This document shows, piece by piece, positions 8,975 through 18,883 of a DNA stretch of 64,000 nucleotides. Source of the DNA: Bacteroidota bacterium (lineage in GTDB: Bacteria; Bacteroidota; Bacteroidia; Bacteroidales; UBA12481); assembly GCA_018669475.1 (NCBI GenBank), contig JABHCC010000061.1, positions 124,001-188,000 of the forward strand. Reading direction: 5' to 3'. Position numbers and translations under genes: made by a program. How positions within the stretch are numbered: position 1 is the stretch's first letter; the number at the start of each line of letters is the position of its first letter. The notes below the pieces were generated by a model that saw only the letters and a list, made by a program, of their open reading frames with translations, was not told where the DNA came from and ran no database searches.

Positions 8975-10642
8975 ATGCTACAAAAGTATAAAAAATGGAA
9001 AGTACTTTATAACTTCACTCCAAAACTAATTCCTTATATTTTGAAATCCTTATTTATCATCCTGTTCAGTCTGATTATTTTCTCCTCTTGTCAGGAGATT
9101 CAATTCGATCAGAAAATCCTTGACCAAACAAGTATTAATGCTGAACTCGCCCATGAAGGGTTCAGTCGTTGCAGGAGCTTCATATCTGCCTGGCTGGAAT
9201 ATGCTGATTCAGCAACTGGCCTTATTCCCAGGAATATTCAGTCAAGCAAAGATATCTGGAATGCTCAGGATGCCGCAGCAGACAACTACCCATTTATGGT
9301 TTTAAGTACTGCAATAACTGACCCTACCATGTTTCAGGGAAAAATGCTGGATATGCTGCGGATGGAAACTAAACTTACTTCAAGGGTAGGTGCATTACCA
9401 GACACCTGGTCTTTTGAAAAACAAGACTTTGCCAACTCTGAGCTAGACATGAATAGTATTCTTTTTGGCTCATCAGAGTATATCAAAGATGGCTTGCTGC
9501 CTTTAACTGAATGGTTAGGAGAAAGCCCCTGGTCAAACAGGATGATCAGCATACTTGATGATATGTGGGCCCATGCACAATTCGAAACAGATTATGGTAA
9601 TATAGTGACTCCTAATGTTGAAGTTCATGGAGAAATGCTGCAAACATTATCCAGAATTTACTGGATGACAGGCCAGAAAAAATACCTCGACTGGGCCATT
9701 CGTATTGGTGATTATTATCTCTTGGGAGATCAAAACCCGGCGATAAATAAGGAGAGCCTCAGACTACGCGATCATGGCTGTGAGATAATCTCTGGTTTGT
9801 GTGAGCTATATGCTACTCTGAGTGTAGTCAATCCCTCACGGCGAATGATATACAAAGTCCCCATTAATGAGATGCTAAACCGGATTCTTGAAACAGGGAG
9901 AAATGAGCATGGTATGTTTTATAATACAGTCAATCCTCAAACAGGAGCAGTTTTGGATCAAAGAATGTCAGACAATTTTGGCTACAACCTGAACGGATTT
10001 TATACCGTTTATATGGTTGACGGAGTCGAAAAATACCGTCAAGCTGCTCTCACTGCTCTCGGAACACTTAATAATAACTACAAAAAATATTTGTGGGAGG
10101 GCAGCCAGGGGACTGGTAGTGCTGACGGTTATGCTGATGCAATTGAAGGAGCCTTAAATATATATAATCGTGAACCCCTTCCCTCCGCTGCCGAGTGGAT
10201 TGATAGTGAAATTCAGGAAATGTGGAGTAAACAACAAGAGAGCGGTATAATTGAAGGATGGCATGGAGACGGGAATTTTGCGCGTACAACAATCATGTAC
10301 TGTTTATGGAAGACACAGGGAATTACACTGGATCCATGGCGTGATGATCTGAAATTCGGAGCCCTGGTCAATAATGATAGCCTTTACATTTCGATTTCTG
10401 CATCCAGCAAGTGGGAGGGCAGACTAATTTTTGACACTCCACGTCACAATACTTCCCTCAATATGCCCTTTGACTGGCCAAGAATCAACCAGTTTCCCGA
10501 ATGGTATGCAGTTAAGAACAAAAAATACTACGTTTTTTGGTCAGATAAGGAAAGCAGACAATACAAGGGGAAAAAATTATCTGAAGGAGTTAATATACAA
10601 ATCAAACCAGGTAGACAATTGTTTGTCATCACCGAATCCTGA
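8975..10642 (+). CDS. Lipoprotein with predicted (alpha/alpha) toroid, function unknown
   Basis: About 555 residues from the ATG at 8975. An upstream possible start at 8933 would put extra residues in front of the signal and overlap the sigma gene. The leader ends in a lipobox IFSSC (Cys39), so a lipid-anchored envelope protein is predicted. The body is rich in alpha-helical, aromatic segments (WDDYHF-like spacing, YLDWAIRIGDYYL, DGYADAIEGALNIYN, YCLWKTQGI) typical of six-hairpin glycosidase-like folds, with a short beta-rich tail. No catalytic motif can be assigned with confidence. A carbohydrate-active role is only suggested, by fold impression and by similar proteins elsewhere in the window. 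Confidence 0.7.
   Translation: MLQKYKKWKVLYNFTPKLIPYILKSLFIILFSLIIFSSCQEIQFDQKILDQTSINAELAHEGFSRCRSFISAWLEYADSATGLIPRNIQSSKDIWNAQDAAADNYPFMVLSTAITDPTMFQGKMLDMLRMETKLTSRVGALPDTWSFEKQDFANSELDMNSILFGSSEYIKDGLLPLTEWLGESPWSNRMISILDDMWAHAQFETDYGNIVTPNVEVHGEMLQTLSRIYWMTGQKKYLDWAIRIGDYYLLGDQNPAINKESLRLRDHGCEIISGLCELYATLSVVNPSRRMIYKVPINEMLNRILETGRNEHGMFYNTVNPQTGAVLDQRMSDNFGYNLNGFYTVYMVDGVEKYRQAALTALGTLNNNYKKYLWEGSQGTGSADGYADAIEGALNIYNREPLPSAAEWIDSEIQEMWSKQQESGIIEGWHGDGNFARTTIMYCLWKTQGITLDPWRDDLKFGALVNNDSLYISISASSKWEGRLIFDTPRHNTSLNMPFDWPRINQFPEWYAVKNKKYYVFWSDKESRQYKGKKLSEGVNIQIKPGRQLFVITES
8981..8988 (-). promoter_or_regulatory. -7 promoter element (TACTTTTG) for the ECF sigma operon
   Basis: Reads TACTTTTG on the minus strand, a perfect match to the Bacteroidetes TAnnTTTG -7 consensus, 28 bp before the GTG start. 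That gives a leader of roughly 20-25 nt. No convincing -33 TTTG was found at the usual distance. The element lies inside the first codons of the divergent lipoprotein gene. Confidence 0.45.
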
Positions 10643-10833
10643 CCAAGCTCTTCCCGGCATTTCTTTTCTAAAGTTCAGGTGCAAATACTATAGATTATGT
10701 TCTGATATTTGGAATTATTCCCCTTATTGGAATTTGTGGTTTTAAGTGGGGGGTCTTAATGTCCTTATACTCTGCGTGTTCTGTCTTTGGCCTATAACTT
10801 GTCTGCTTTTAGGAAACAAAAAAACATAGAGCC

Positions 10834-12728
10834 ATGTTTTACGGAAATAAATATTTTCAAAACAAGATACTAATTGCACTAGCAGGGGTAGTAATTCTCA
10901 TATCATCGTGTGAAACCGATGATTTCTATTCAAGCATTGAAAATAGCAATCCTGGCAATCGTTTGATTGTGAACAATAACATTTCAGAATTAAATCAAAG
11001 AATCACTCGTTTTGATGACTATTATCTGGAATACAATAATGTTGATTCAAAAACCAAAACTTCCGGAGGAAGTGAAAACTGGGATGATTATATTTTGGTA
11101 TTGCGAGCTGAGGTTGCTCCTGGGAATATAATGGGCATACCTTGCAGGCAACTGACGTCAGAATAATCGATGACCATGTTTTTGTTAGTTATGCAACTAT
11201 TGGAGATTCTTATTTAGGTGGTGTTGAGATTTTTAATGTTAGCGATACAGAACATCCCGAATTAATCTCTCAATTATTATTTACTGATACTGATGTTTTC
11301 TCATTGGATGTTAATGGTAATAAAGTCTATCTGGCCGCGGCTCGGGAGAACTTTGAATATTACAATTTACAAAGTCCTGCTATTGTAGAATCTGTTGAAT
11401 ATACTGACTTCCAGCTAACCACGAACACTAAACATGCAGATTTACCAGGCTTTGTCGGAAAATCAGTGTTGAGTCATGGCCTAAACATATATACAACCTC
11501 GGCAGATAATGGAGGATTATCAGTGCTATATGCTTCGAATCTTGAAACTGTAGGGTTTTCAAGTTTCGAAGAATCAAGAGATGTTGAAATTTACAATAAT
11601 GCAATCTATTTACTTAACGGTGAGCCTGGCAATCTTGTTGAAATCGAGCCCGACAATCTAATAATACAGCACCAGACTGCTCTCGATGGTGCCCGCACAC
11701 CTGACTCAAAGTCTACTTTCGAAATCCATGACAACAAGTTGTTTGTATCACTTGGCGAAGAAGGAGTGAAAATAATGAATCTCGATAATGAAGAGATAAT
11801 CGAAAGTTTGAGTCGCCCTGAAATCCCTGAAGATGCGAATCCATCTGACTATGTAAGTAATGCACTTTCTGTTGACGGAGACTACATATTCATTGCCAAT
11901 GGTGCTGCAGGTTTATATTTGGCTCATTACACCCCAGAGGACGGGTTATCATTAATTGGTAGTGTTGGCTTTCAATCATCAACCAACTATGTCCAAGCCA
12001 AAGACAATATTATTTTCGTTGCCACTGGAAATGGAGGACTCAAAATTCTTGAAATGGTAGAATACAATCCTGATGAAGGAAACTTTCTAACACTCAGCGA
12101 CTATGACGAGGATGGTGTTCCTGTCAACTCTGAAGGAGTACAGGATCTTCCAGGCAGTTTGTTTGATGATCTTGATCGGGCACTACCAGAAAACAGATCT
12201 GCTCTTAAAGATCATCCGGAATATTTTAGTGCTGTTCCAACAAGTGTTGAATTATCGAAAGAGGCTGATATCTATGTTACCTTCCTTAGTGAAGGAGCTA
12301 GTTGGACAAATACATTAGGTTACTACTTGTACAACGCCGACAATCCTCCCGAATCACCAGAAGATATTGAACAACTTACCGTAATTTTCCCTAATACTTC
12401 AGAACCCTTTAGCGGTGGTAATCTGGAACCAGGAACAACAGTGCATCTGGGAAAAATCAAACCGAATCAGGTAGTAGGATTCTTCCAGGTAGCTCGTGGA
12501 TGGAGTCAGAAATTGACTAAAGGCCTTTACACTCACTACAGCGATTATGAGACAGGCTCCCCACAACATAGTGTATTGCTCCATGACCAGAAAAGAAACT
12601 CTTTGATTATAGCTTTCGAAGACATTAAATTGCCATATGGCGACAAAGATTTTAACGATGTTATTGTCAAGGTTTTCAGTTATCCTGAAGACGCCCTTAA
12701 AACTGATGCCTTACCCAAAATAAATTAG
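10834..12728 (+). CDS. LVIVD-repeat/DUF4114 lipoprotein, interrupted by a frameshift
   Basis: Two overlapping frames form one protein of about 630 residues. Frame one (10834-11166) gives a lipoprotein leader (lipobox LISSC, Cys26) and reads into NIMG; the second frame continues HTLQATDVRIIDDHVFVSY from about 11135. One missing base near 11131-11135 (ATGGGC; an extra G restores frame) explains the break. The middle part has propeller-like LVIVD repeats (GVEIFNVSD, LDVNGNKVYLAA, GGLKILEM). The C-terminus is a DUF4114 domain ending in the acidic, probably Ca-binding DKDFNDVIVKVF. It is likely a secreted surface protein of unknown partner. Whether the break is real or a sequencing error cannot be told from sequence alone. 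Confidence 0.8.
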
Positions 12729-12763
12729 ACAAAATTAATATTACATAAAGCTAAATTTGTTTC

Positions 12764-12800
12764 CCCCTGTCAGGTGATCCGTTGCCGGCAGGGGATTTTT
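12764..12800. terminator. Intrinsic terminator between convergent genes
   Basis: An 8-bp stem (CCCCTGTC pairing with GGCAGGGG, including one G-U pair) with a 15-nt loop is followed by ATTTTT. It sits between the DUF4114 gene (+) and the gntR gene (-). The T-run is on the plus strand, so it mainly serves the DUF4114 gene. Confidence 0.75.
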
Positions 12801-12806
12801 GGTATA

Positions 12807-13514
12807 CTAAAATGTACCGAAAATGGCATCAATATCAGTATTGCAAAACACACTTGAATAAACAAAAAAACCAATTCGGTTTGTGTTTAGCTTTCTTTCA
12901 AGATGAAGGATAGGAAATCCAGTTTTTACACCCAAATATTCTGCTGTAGCTGTATCTGCACCTATTGCCCGGATTCTTTGCTCACCTCCGCGGATTTCTA
13001 TACTGTAAAACTGTCGCAGAATATCAAACAATGAAGCATTTTCAAACTTTCTCGACTTAAATCTTGGCAGATTCATATTTGGGATGTAATTCACATCATA
13101 AAATATTGATCTTCCCTCTAGCTTTCGCAAACGCTGAAGAAGAATACATCCCATTTCTTTCTCTACTTCATTCAAAGGATAAATAAAAGGATCAGGCCAT
13201 TGCTGAATTTCTGCCTTTGATAAAACAACAGTTTCCAACTCCTTATTTCGTAATGCTGATGTAGTACCTGAAACAGATAATATCCCTATCCCTCCGGGCG
13301 GATTCTGAACCACACTTCCCTTACCCTGCTTTTTAATTATATACCCATCATAAGCCAAACTGACTAAAGCCTGTCTTACAGTTGGCCGAGTCAAATCATA
13401 CAGACGACACAACTCATTCTCCGAAGGCAATAAATCCCCCTCATGATACATCCCATCTTCAATGTGCTTCCTGAGAATCTCGTATAACTTCTTATGTTGT
13501 GGAACTTTTTTCAT
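12807..13514 (-). CDS. GntR-family (HutC/FarR type) transcriptional regulator
   Basis: 235-residue regulator with an N-terminal winged helix-turn-helix (about 5-75; DLLPSENELCRLY, TRPTVRQALVSLAYDG, GKGSVV) and a C-terminal UTRA ligand-binding domain (about 90-230; ERKLNTNRIGFFVYSS). Proteins of this type usually repress adjacent catabolic genes and are released by a pathway metabolite, often a sugar phosphate. It is divergent from the E2-E3-E1-PHP-aldolase-dehydrogenase operon. Two 16-bp palindromes of the form ACTTGTnnnnACAAGT lie in the shared intergenic region, so autoregulation and control of that operon are likely. The ligand is unknown. Confidence 0.92.
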   Translation of the reverse strand: MKKVPQHKKLYEILRKHIEDGMYHEGDLLPSENELCRLYDLTRPTVRQALVSLAYDGYIIKKQGKGSVVQNPPGGIGILSVSGTTSALRNKELETVVLSKAEIQQWPDPFIYPLNEVEKEMGCILLQRLRKLEGRSIFYDVNYIPNMNLPRFKSRKFENASLFDILRQFYSIEIRGGEQRIRAIGADTATAEYLGVKTGFPILHLERKLNTNRIGFFVYSSVFCNTDIDAIFGTF

Positions 13515-13519
13515 GTTTT

Positions 13520-13535
13520 ACTTGTATAGACAAGT
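13520..13535. promoter_or_regulatory. GntR-type operator-like palindrome 1
   Basis: A perfect inverted repeat, ACTTGT-ATAG-ACAAGT. It covers the -33 TTG (13522-13524) of the rightward promoter and lies in the 5' leader of the gntR gene, 5 bp from its start codon. The half-site and spacing suit the HutC/FarR subgroup. A second, slightly degenerate copy lies at 13617-13632. Confidence 0.65.
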
Positions 13536-13552
13536 TGAATGTCTTATCTTTG
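13522..13552 (+). promoter_or_regulatory. Promoter of the E2-E3-E1 catabolic operon
   Basis: A TTG at 13522-13524 and TATCTTTG at 13545-13552 are 20 bp apart, matching the Bacteroidetes -33/-7 arrangement (TTTG...TAnnTTTG). Transcription would start near 13558, giving a leader of about 110 nt before the E2 ATG. Operator palindrome 1 overlaps the -33, so bound repressor should block polymerase. Confidence 0.65.
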
Positions 13553-13583
13553 CAAAGATATATATTTTAGGCTGATTTTCAAA
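13553..13583 (-). promoter_or_regulatory. Promoter of the gntR gene
   Basis: On the minus strand TTTG (13583-13580) is followed 19 bp later by TATCTTTG (13560-13553). Its -7 element abuts the -7 of the rightward promoter, making a perfect 16-bp palindrome at 13545-13560. Only one polymerase could occupy this point at a time. Confidence 0.6.
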
Positions 13584-13616
13584 TGTTTCTGCATTTCTTT
13601 TCTTAGTATTAGAGCT

Positions 13617-13632
13617 ACTTGTATTTACATGT
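13617..13632. promoter_or_regulatory. GntR-type operator-like palindrome 2
   Basis: ACTTGTATTTACATGT, matching operator 1 at 13 of 16 positions and keeping the ACTTGTAT and ACA-GT parts. It lies in the leader of the catabolic operon and upstream of the gntR -33 element, about 97 bp centre-to-centre from operator 1. Confidence 0.55.
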
Positions 13633-13667
13633 CAATCGAATAATCGACCTTACAACACATTAACTAT

Positions 13668-15035
13668 ATGGCAACTCCGGTAATACTTCCCCGTCAGGGA
13701 CAATCTGTTGAATCTTGCATAATCACTGAACTACTCGTTAAAAAAGGTGATTCTATAAAAAGTGGTGATGTGCTGTTTAAATATGAAACAGACAAAGCTG
13801 CTTTCGAACTGGAAGCAGAACAAGATGGATGCATTATTGAGATTCTGGTAGAAGAAGGAGACGAAGTTCCAGTACTAGCAACAATACTAGCCATAGGAAA
13901 CCCAGGAGAAAAATACGTCCCGGAAGACCAAAAACCAAAGACCAAGGACCAAAGACCAGCGACCAAGGACCAAAGACCAGCGACCAAGGACTCAGGACCC
14001 CGGACAACGGGCCCCGGACCCCGGACCACAGACCACGGACCAAGGACCACGGACCCCGGACCCCGGACCCCGGACCACGGACCCCGCCCCCCGATCTCTC
14101 CCAGAGCAAAAAACCTGGCGCTAAAGATTGGTGTTCCGTTCAGTCGTATTTCAGGTAGCGGTCCTGATGGACGAATCATAGAAAGAGACATAGAAGCCTA
14201 TGCCAAAGATGGTGGCCGTTTGACTTCTCTGGCCAGTGCAAAAAGTACTCAAACTGAGCTATTGCCTGGACCGTCAGGCAATGGTCTGGGTGGTAGAATA
14301 TTAGATACTGATCTTGGAGCAGGAACAATTGGAACAGGCAGTGACTCTTCAATCTCCAAAATATCTAACATCCGGAAAATCATTGCCCAGAACATGCACG
14401 CCTCACTGCAAAACAGTGCCCAATTAACTCATCATATGAGTGCCGATGCCCGGGCTATTCTTGGTATCCGGAAGGTGGTGAAACAGAAATTGGAAACAGA
14501 AGGAGGAGAAAACATCACCCTGAATGACCTGGTCTGCTATTCAGTTATTAAGGCTCTCAAAAACATGCCTGAGATCAACAGTCACTTTTTAGGTGATTCA
14601 ATTAAAACATTTAATAAAGTTCATCTGGGAATAGCTGTTGATACCGACCGCGGACTAATGGTACCAGCCCTGCGGAATGCTGATGACATGACTATAGATC
14701 AACTGTCAAAAGAACTAAAAAATTTAGCTAATAGCTGTAAAAATGGTAATGTTGATCCTGATCTGCTAACTCCAACGGCCGCAAGTTTTACGGTATCGAA
14801 CCTGGGTGCCTTCGGTGTGGAAATGTTTACCCCGGTAATTAATCTTCCTCAATCAGGAATTCTCGGTGTGAATACAATAATTCAACGTCCGGGTGATGCA
14901 GGAAATGGTATTATTGGATTTATCCCTTATATCGGACTCTCACTCACATATGATCACCGGGTTATTGATGGAGCTCCGGCATCAGCTTTCCTCCGGGAGA
15001 TAAAAACACAAATAGAAAATCTCACTATCAACTAA
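13668..15035 (+). CDS. Dihydrolipoamide acyltransferase (E2) of a 2-oxoacid/acetoin dehydrogenase complex
   Basis: 455-residue E2 core protein. The lipoyl domain (1-77) carries the lipoylated Lys43 in ETDKAAFELE. A repeat-encoded linker (87-142) is unusually built from 7-residue units such as GPRTTDP. A peripheral-subunit-binding domain follows (about 144-182; SPRAKNLALKIGVPF, SGSGPDGRIIERDI). A second, shortened copy of that motif appears at ~204-222 (GLGGRILDTDL). The catalytic acyltransferase domain (~228-455) ends with DHRVIDG (His430, Asp434). It transfers an acyl group from lipoamide to CoA. E3 and fused E1 genes follow directly, so a complete complex is encoded. The substrate 2-oxoacid or acetoin cannot be told from sequence alone. 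Confidence 0.92.
   Translation: MATPVILPRQGQSVESCIITELLVKKGDSIKSGDVLFKYETDKAAFELEAEQDGCIIEILVEEGDEVPVLATILAIGNPGEKYVPEDQKPKTKDQRPATKDQRPATKDSGPRTTGPGPRTTDHGPRTTDPGPRTPDHGPRPPISPRAKNLALKIGVPFSRISGSGPDGRIIERDIEAYAKDGGRLTSLASAKSTQTELLPGPSGNGLGGRILDTDLGAGTIGTGSDSSISKISNIRKIIAQNMHASLQNSAQLTHHMSADARAILGIRKVVKQKLETEGGENITLNDLVCYSVIKALKNMPEINSHFLGDSIKTFNKVHLGIAVDTDRGLMVPALRNADDMTIDQLSKELKNLANSCKNGNVDPDLLTPTAASFTVSNLGAFGVEMFTPVINLPQSGILGVNTIIQRPGDAGNGIIGFIPYIGLSLTYDHRVIDGAPASAFLREIKTQIENLTIN
13926..14093 (+). repeat. Heptanucleotide tandem repeat array, 24 units, inside the E2 gene
   Basis: Exactly 24 consecutive 7-bp units of the form GACCNNN (mostly GACCAAG, GACCACG, GACCCCG; a few degenerate) run from 13926 to 14093 with no break in phase. 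Three units equal seven codons, so the encoded linker has a 7-residue period (GPRTTDP/GPRTTDH). The 168-bp array begins on the first base of codon 87 and spans 56 codons. It is visibly more GC-rich than the surrounding gene. Confidence 0.92.
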
Positions 15036-15048
15036 CACAAAGGATATT

Positions 15049-16431
15049 ATGTACGACCTGGCAATCATAGGAGCCGGTTCAGCTGGCTATGTCGCTGCTG
15101 AGCAGGCAGGCAAGGAAGGCCTCAAAGTAGTTCTCTTTGATAAACGTAATCTTGGGGGAGTATGTCTGAATGAAGGCTGCATCCCTACAAAAACACTTCT
15201 CTATTCAGCAAAGTTATATGAGAACGCCATTAATGGAAAGAAATATGGAGTAGGCTCTGCAGATGTCAGCTTCGACTTTTCTGCAATTATGGCCAGGAAA
15301 AATAAGATAATCAGGAAGCTTGTAGGTGGAGTTAGCGCAAAAATGAAGCACGCCAAAGTAGAGCTAATTGAAGCGGAGGCCACAATTAGTGAACGTAACA
15401 AAGATCATTTTGTAATAACTGCGAACAATACCAGCTATCAATGCAAGAATGTCCTTTTGGCAACAGGTGCTGAGGCAATTGTCCCACCTATCACAGGGCT
15501 TAAACCTGATGAGGCCATGACAAGCAGAGAGATCTTGCAAATCAAGGAATTACCAGAAAGTCTAAATATAATAGGAGCCGGAGTTATCGGACTTGAGTTT
15601 GCAAGCTTTTTTAATAGCCTGGGAACAACTGTTAATGTTTTCGAGATGCTCCCTGAAATACTCCCTGAAACCGACATAGAATTAGCCCGAATGCTAAGAG
15701 CAGATCTAAGCAAAAAAGGAATAATCTTTCATACATCAACTACAGTAACCGAAATTCAGGGCAAAAAACTGATATATGAAAACACCGAAGGCAAAGGGGA
15801 AATTGAGGCTGAAAAACTCTTGCTTAGTGTTGGCAGGAAAGCAAATTTATCTGGCCTTGGGCTGGAGGAACTTGGAGTTGAGATGACTCGAGTGGGTATT
15901 AAAATAGACCAAAATTGCAGAACCAACATTCCAAATATTTACGCAGCGGGAGACATCACCGGATTCTCTCAGCTTGCCCACACTGCCAGCCGTGAAGGAA
16001 GCGTTGCCGTTAATCATATCCTTGGTAAAAGTGATACGATGAGATACAGTGCAGTTCCTTCAGTGGTTTACACTAATCCTGAAATTGCTAGTGTCGGACT
16101 AAGAGAATCTGATGCTAAAGACAAAGGAATTGCCTGCAAAACTTTAAAACTACCGATGGCTTATGCCGGCCGTTTTGTTGTTGAGAATGAAGGCAGGAAT
16201 GGCATGGCTAAAATCGTCGTTGGAGAGAAATATGGCGAAGTATTAGGAGTACATCTCTATGGTAATCCCAGCTCTGAAATAATTCATTCTGCCTGCATAG
16301 CAATAGAAATGCAGATGCGTGTGAGTGATCTGCAAGAGATCATTTTTCCGCATCCTACTGTATCTGAAATAATTCATGAAGTTGCTTTTGAAGCAAAATT
16401 AAACTGTAAAATATGCCTAAGTGTCAATTAA
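15049..16431 (+). CDS. lpdA: Dihydrolipoyl dehydrogenase (E3)
   Basis: 460-residue FAD disulfide oxidoreductase. The N-terminal FAD motif is IIGAGSAGY. The redox-active disulfide is Cys39/Cys44 in [13 protein letters not shown], an NAD motif [15 protein letters not shown] follows, and the second FAD motif is IYAAGDITG. The C-terminal catalytic dyad is His435/Glu440 in PHPTVSE. The enzyme reoxidises dihydrolipoamide on the E2 lipoyl domain with NAD+. It lies 13 bp after E2, and its last 19 bp overlap the E1 gene. No key residue is missing. Confidence 0.95.
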   Translation: MYDLAIIGAGSAGYVAAEQAGKEGLKVVLFDKRNLGGVCLNEGCIPTKTLLYSAKLYENAINGKKYGVGSADVSFDFSAIMARKNKIIRKLVGGVSAKMKHAKVELIEAEATISERNKDHFVITANNTSYQCKNVLLATGAEAIVPPITGLKPDEAMTSREILQIKELPESLNIIGAGVIGLEFASFFNSLGTTVNVFEMLPEILPETDIELARMLRADLSKKGIIFHTSTTVTEIQGKKLIYENTEGKGEIEAEKLLLSVGRKANLSGLGLEELGVEMTRVGIKIDQNCRTNIPNIYAAGDITGFSQLAHTASREGSVAVNHILGKSDTMRYSAVPSVVYTNPEIASVGLRESDAKDKGIACKTLKLPMAYAGRFVVENEGRNGMAKIVVGEKYGEVLGVHLYGNPSSEIIHSACIAIEMQMRVSDLQEIIFPHPTVSEIIHEVAFEAKLNCKICLSVN

Positions 16432-18881
16432 TTGATCCTAAAGAATCGAGAAAATCAGGAGAAATTACTTTTAAGCCAATTCCTGTAAATCAGTATAATA
16501 AATCACTGAAAGAAGAGCGCTCCGTTTATTCAGATAATGATCTACTCCGGATATATCGCGATATGCAGATAATCCGGGAGTTTGAAACAATGCTCAACCG
16601 TATCAAAACTACCGGGGAATATCAGGGAATTCCTTACAATCATCCCGGCCCGGCTCACTTGTCAATCGGACAAGAAGCATCTGCGGTTGGAATGGCTTAT
16701 CATCTTACCATCGATGACCTGATTTTCGGATCACATCGAAGTCATGGTGAAATTCTTGCCAAAGGTCTGTCAGCAATCCATCAGTTGTCTGATACTGATC
16801 TAATGGATATTATGGAAACATTTTTTAATGGCCGCATTCTGAAAATAATTGAAAAAGGGCACAAAGGAGATGTTAAAAGCCTGGCTATCAGATTTCTGTT
16901 GTATGGTACTTTAGCTGAAATTTTCGCTCGGGAAACTGGTTTCAACAAAGGCCTGGGAGGATCGATGCATGCCTTCTTCACTCCTTTCGGAGTTTATCCA
17001 AACAACGCCATTGTAGGTGGATCTGGTGATATTGCAGTTGGAGCAGCATTATATAAGAGAGTTAATCAGAAGAAAGGTATTGTAATCGCAAATATTGGTG
17101 ATGCATCGGCTGCTTGCGGTCCGGTTTGGGAAGGGATATCCTTTGCCACTATGGACCAGTATAAGCAGTTATGGGAAGGTGCCTATAAAGGTGGTTTACC
17201 AATCATCTTTAATTTCATGAATAACCAATATGGCATGGGCGGACAAACGCGTGGAGAAACCATGGGTTATGATATGCTTGCCAGATTGGGTGCAGGAGTT
17301 AATCCTGAGCAAATGCATGCAGAAAGAATTGATGGCTATAATCCATTGGCTGTTATTGATGGTTTCAAACGAAAAAAAGCATTGCTCGAAGACAAGAATG
17401 GTCCTGTATTGCTTGACACACTAACCTACCGGATAAGCGGGCATTCACCATCTGATGCTTCTTCATATCGTTCAAAGGAGGAGATGGAGGCCTGGCAACA
17501 AGCTGACTCAATACTGAGTTTTGGAACTGAACTTATTTCCAATGGTATTGCTAAGCAAACTGATCTGGAAGAGTTAAAAAATCAGATAACAGAGAATACC
17601 AAGGAGATAATGCATCTGGCAATTGACCCGAAGGTATCTCCGCATATGGATCTGATTGCTCAGCCAGAGCTCATCGGAAGCATGATGTTTTCAAATGAAC
17701 CTGCTGACAAAATGGAAGACAGCGAACCGATAACTCTTCACCCAATGGAAGAAAACCCAAGGGTGCAACAAATTGCAAGAAAAGAAAGATTCGGACTTGA
17801 TGAGAATGGTAAAGCATTCTCAAAGATTAAGACTTATCAATTACGTGACGGACTGTTCGAGGCCATCGTTGACCGATTCTATAAAGATCCTACACTGGTA
17901 GCCTATGGTGAGGAAAACCGGGATTGGGGTGGAGCCTTTGCTGTATATCGCGGCCTTACTGAAGCCCTTCCATATCAGCGTCTTTTTAATTCACCCATTG
18001 CTGAAGGTGCAATTGTTGGTACAGCAATTGGATACGGCATGGCTGGTGGACGGGTAATTGCTGAAATCATGTATTGTGATTTCCTTGGCCGTTCGGGTGA
18101 TGAAGTATTTAACCAGCTTCCTAAATGGCAGGCTATGAGCGGAAATCTCATCAAGATGCCTGTAGTAATTCGCGTTTCAGTTGGATCAAAATATGGAGCT
18201 CAGCACTCACAGGACTGGTCATCTCTTGTTGCACATATTCCAGGACTAAAAGTCGTTTTCCCAGCGACCCCTTACGATGCAAAAGGTTTGATGAACTCAG
18301 CCCTGCAAGGAACTGATCCTGTAATCTTCTTTGAAAGTCAACGTATCTACGACATTGGAGAATTATTTCATGAAGGTGGTGTCCCCGAAGAATATTATGA
18401 GATTGAACTTGGTGAACCGGATGTAAAAAGAGAAGGCACTGACCTGACTATATTGAGCATTGGAGCAACACTGTACAATGCCATCAAAGCAGCCGATATG
18501 TTGGAAGAAAAACATGGAATTTCAACGGAGATTATTGATGCACGTAGCCTGGTACCATTCAATTATGATAAAGTTATTGAATCAGTAAAAAAGACAGGCA
18601 AAATTCTTTTAACCAGTGATGCTTCAAGCAGGGGCTCATTTTTAAAAGAAATGGCTCAAACAATAACCGAGTTAGCTTTTGATGAGCTCGATGCTCCACC
18701 TGTTGTCGTGGGCTCAAGAAACTGGATTATTCCGGCCCATGAGCTGGAAGATTATCTATTCCCTCAACCAGAGTGGATGCTGGATGCAATTCATGAACGA
18801 ATCATTCCACTGAAAGAGCACCGGGTTTCAACTAACTTTACTACTGCTGACCAATTACGAAAAAACAGAGAAGGAGTTTAA
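16413..18881 (+). CDS. Fused alpha-beta thiamine diphosphate-dependent dehydrogenase (E1)
   Basis: 822-residue fusion of E1-alpha (about 45-400) and E1-beta (about 470-800) of the 2-oxoacid/acetoin dehydrogenase family. The alpha half has [16 protein letters not shown], and the thiamine-diphosphate motif beginning GDASAACGP and ending [11 protein letters not shown]. The beta half has [22 protein letters not shown] and GAQHSQDW. The start at 16413 overlaps the E3 end by 19 bp; no other Met fits before the conserved [10 protein letters not shown]. The E1 alpha/beta fusion is known in several Bacteroidetes. It would decarboxylate a 2-oxoacid, or cleave acetoin, and acylate E2. The true substrate is undetermined. 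Confidence 0.92.
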   Translation: MPKCQLIDPKESRKSGEITFKPIPVNQYNKSLKEERSVYSDNDLLRIYRDMQIIREFETMLNRIKTTGEYQGIPYNHPGPAHLSIGQEASAVGMAYHLTIDDLIFGSHRSHGEILAKGLSAIHQLSDTDLMDIMETFFNGRILKIIEKGHKGDVKSLAIRFLLYGTLAEIFARETGFNKGLGGSMHAFFTPFGVYPNNAIVGGSGDIAVGAALYKRVNQKKGIVIANIGDASAACGPVWEGISFATMDQYKQLWEGAYKGGLPIIFNFMNNQYGMGGQTRGETMGYDMLARLGAGVNPEQMHAERIDGYNPLAVIDGFKRKKALLEDKNGPVLLDTLTYRISGHSPSDASSYRSKEEMEAWQQADSILSFGTELISNGIAKQTDLEELKNQITENTKEIMHLAIDPKVSPHMDLIAQPELIGSMMFSNEPADKMEDSEPITLHPMEENPRVQQIARKERFGLDENGKAFSKIKTYQLRDGLFEAIVDRFYKDPTLVAYGEENRDWGGAFAVYRGLTEALPYQRLFNSPIAEGAIVGTAIGYGMAGGRVIAEIMYCDFLGRSGDEVFNQLPKWQAMSGNLIKMPVVIRVSVGSKYGAQHSQDWSSLVAHIPGLKVVFPATPYDAKGLMNSALQGTDPVIFFESQRIYDIGELFHEGGVPEEYYEIELGEPDVKREGTDLTILSIGATLYNAIKAADMLEEKHGISTEIIDARSLVPFNYDKVIESVKKTGKILLTSDASSRGSFLKEMAQTITELAFDELDAPPVVVGSRNWIIPAHELEDYLFPQPEWMLDAIHERIIPLKEHRVSTNFTTADQLRKNREGV

Positions 18882-18883
18882 GC

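Noticed and set aside
4050-10642. Polysaccharide utilisation locus (SusC/SusD) at the sigma/FecR genes
   Set aside because: No TonB-dependent barrel or SusD-like lipoprotein is seen; only the regulatory half and repeat proteins are present.
13694-14191. Long minus-strand frames over the E2 heptamer array
   Set aside because: A 7-bp repeat without stop words keeps all frames open; the encoded GPWS-rich strings are an artefact of the repeat.
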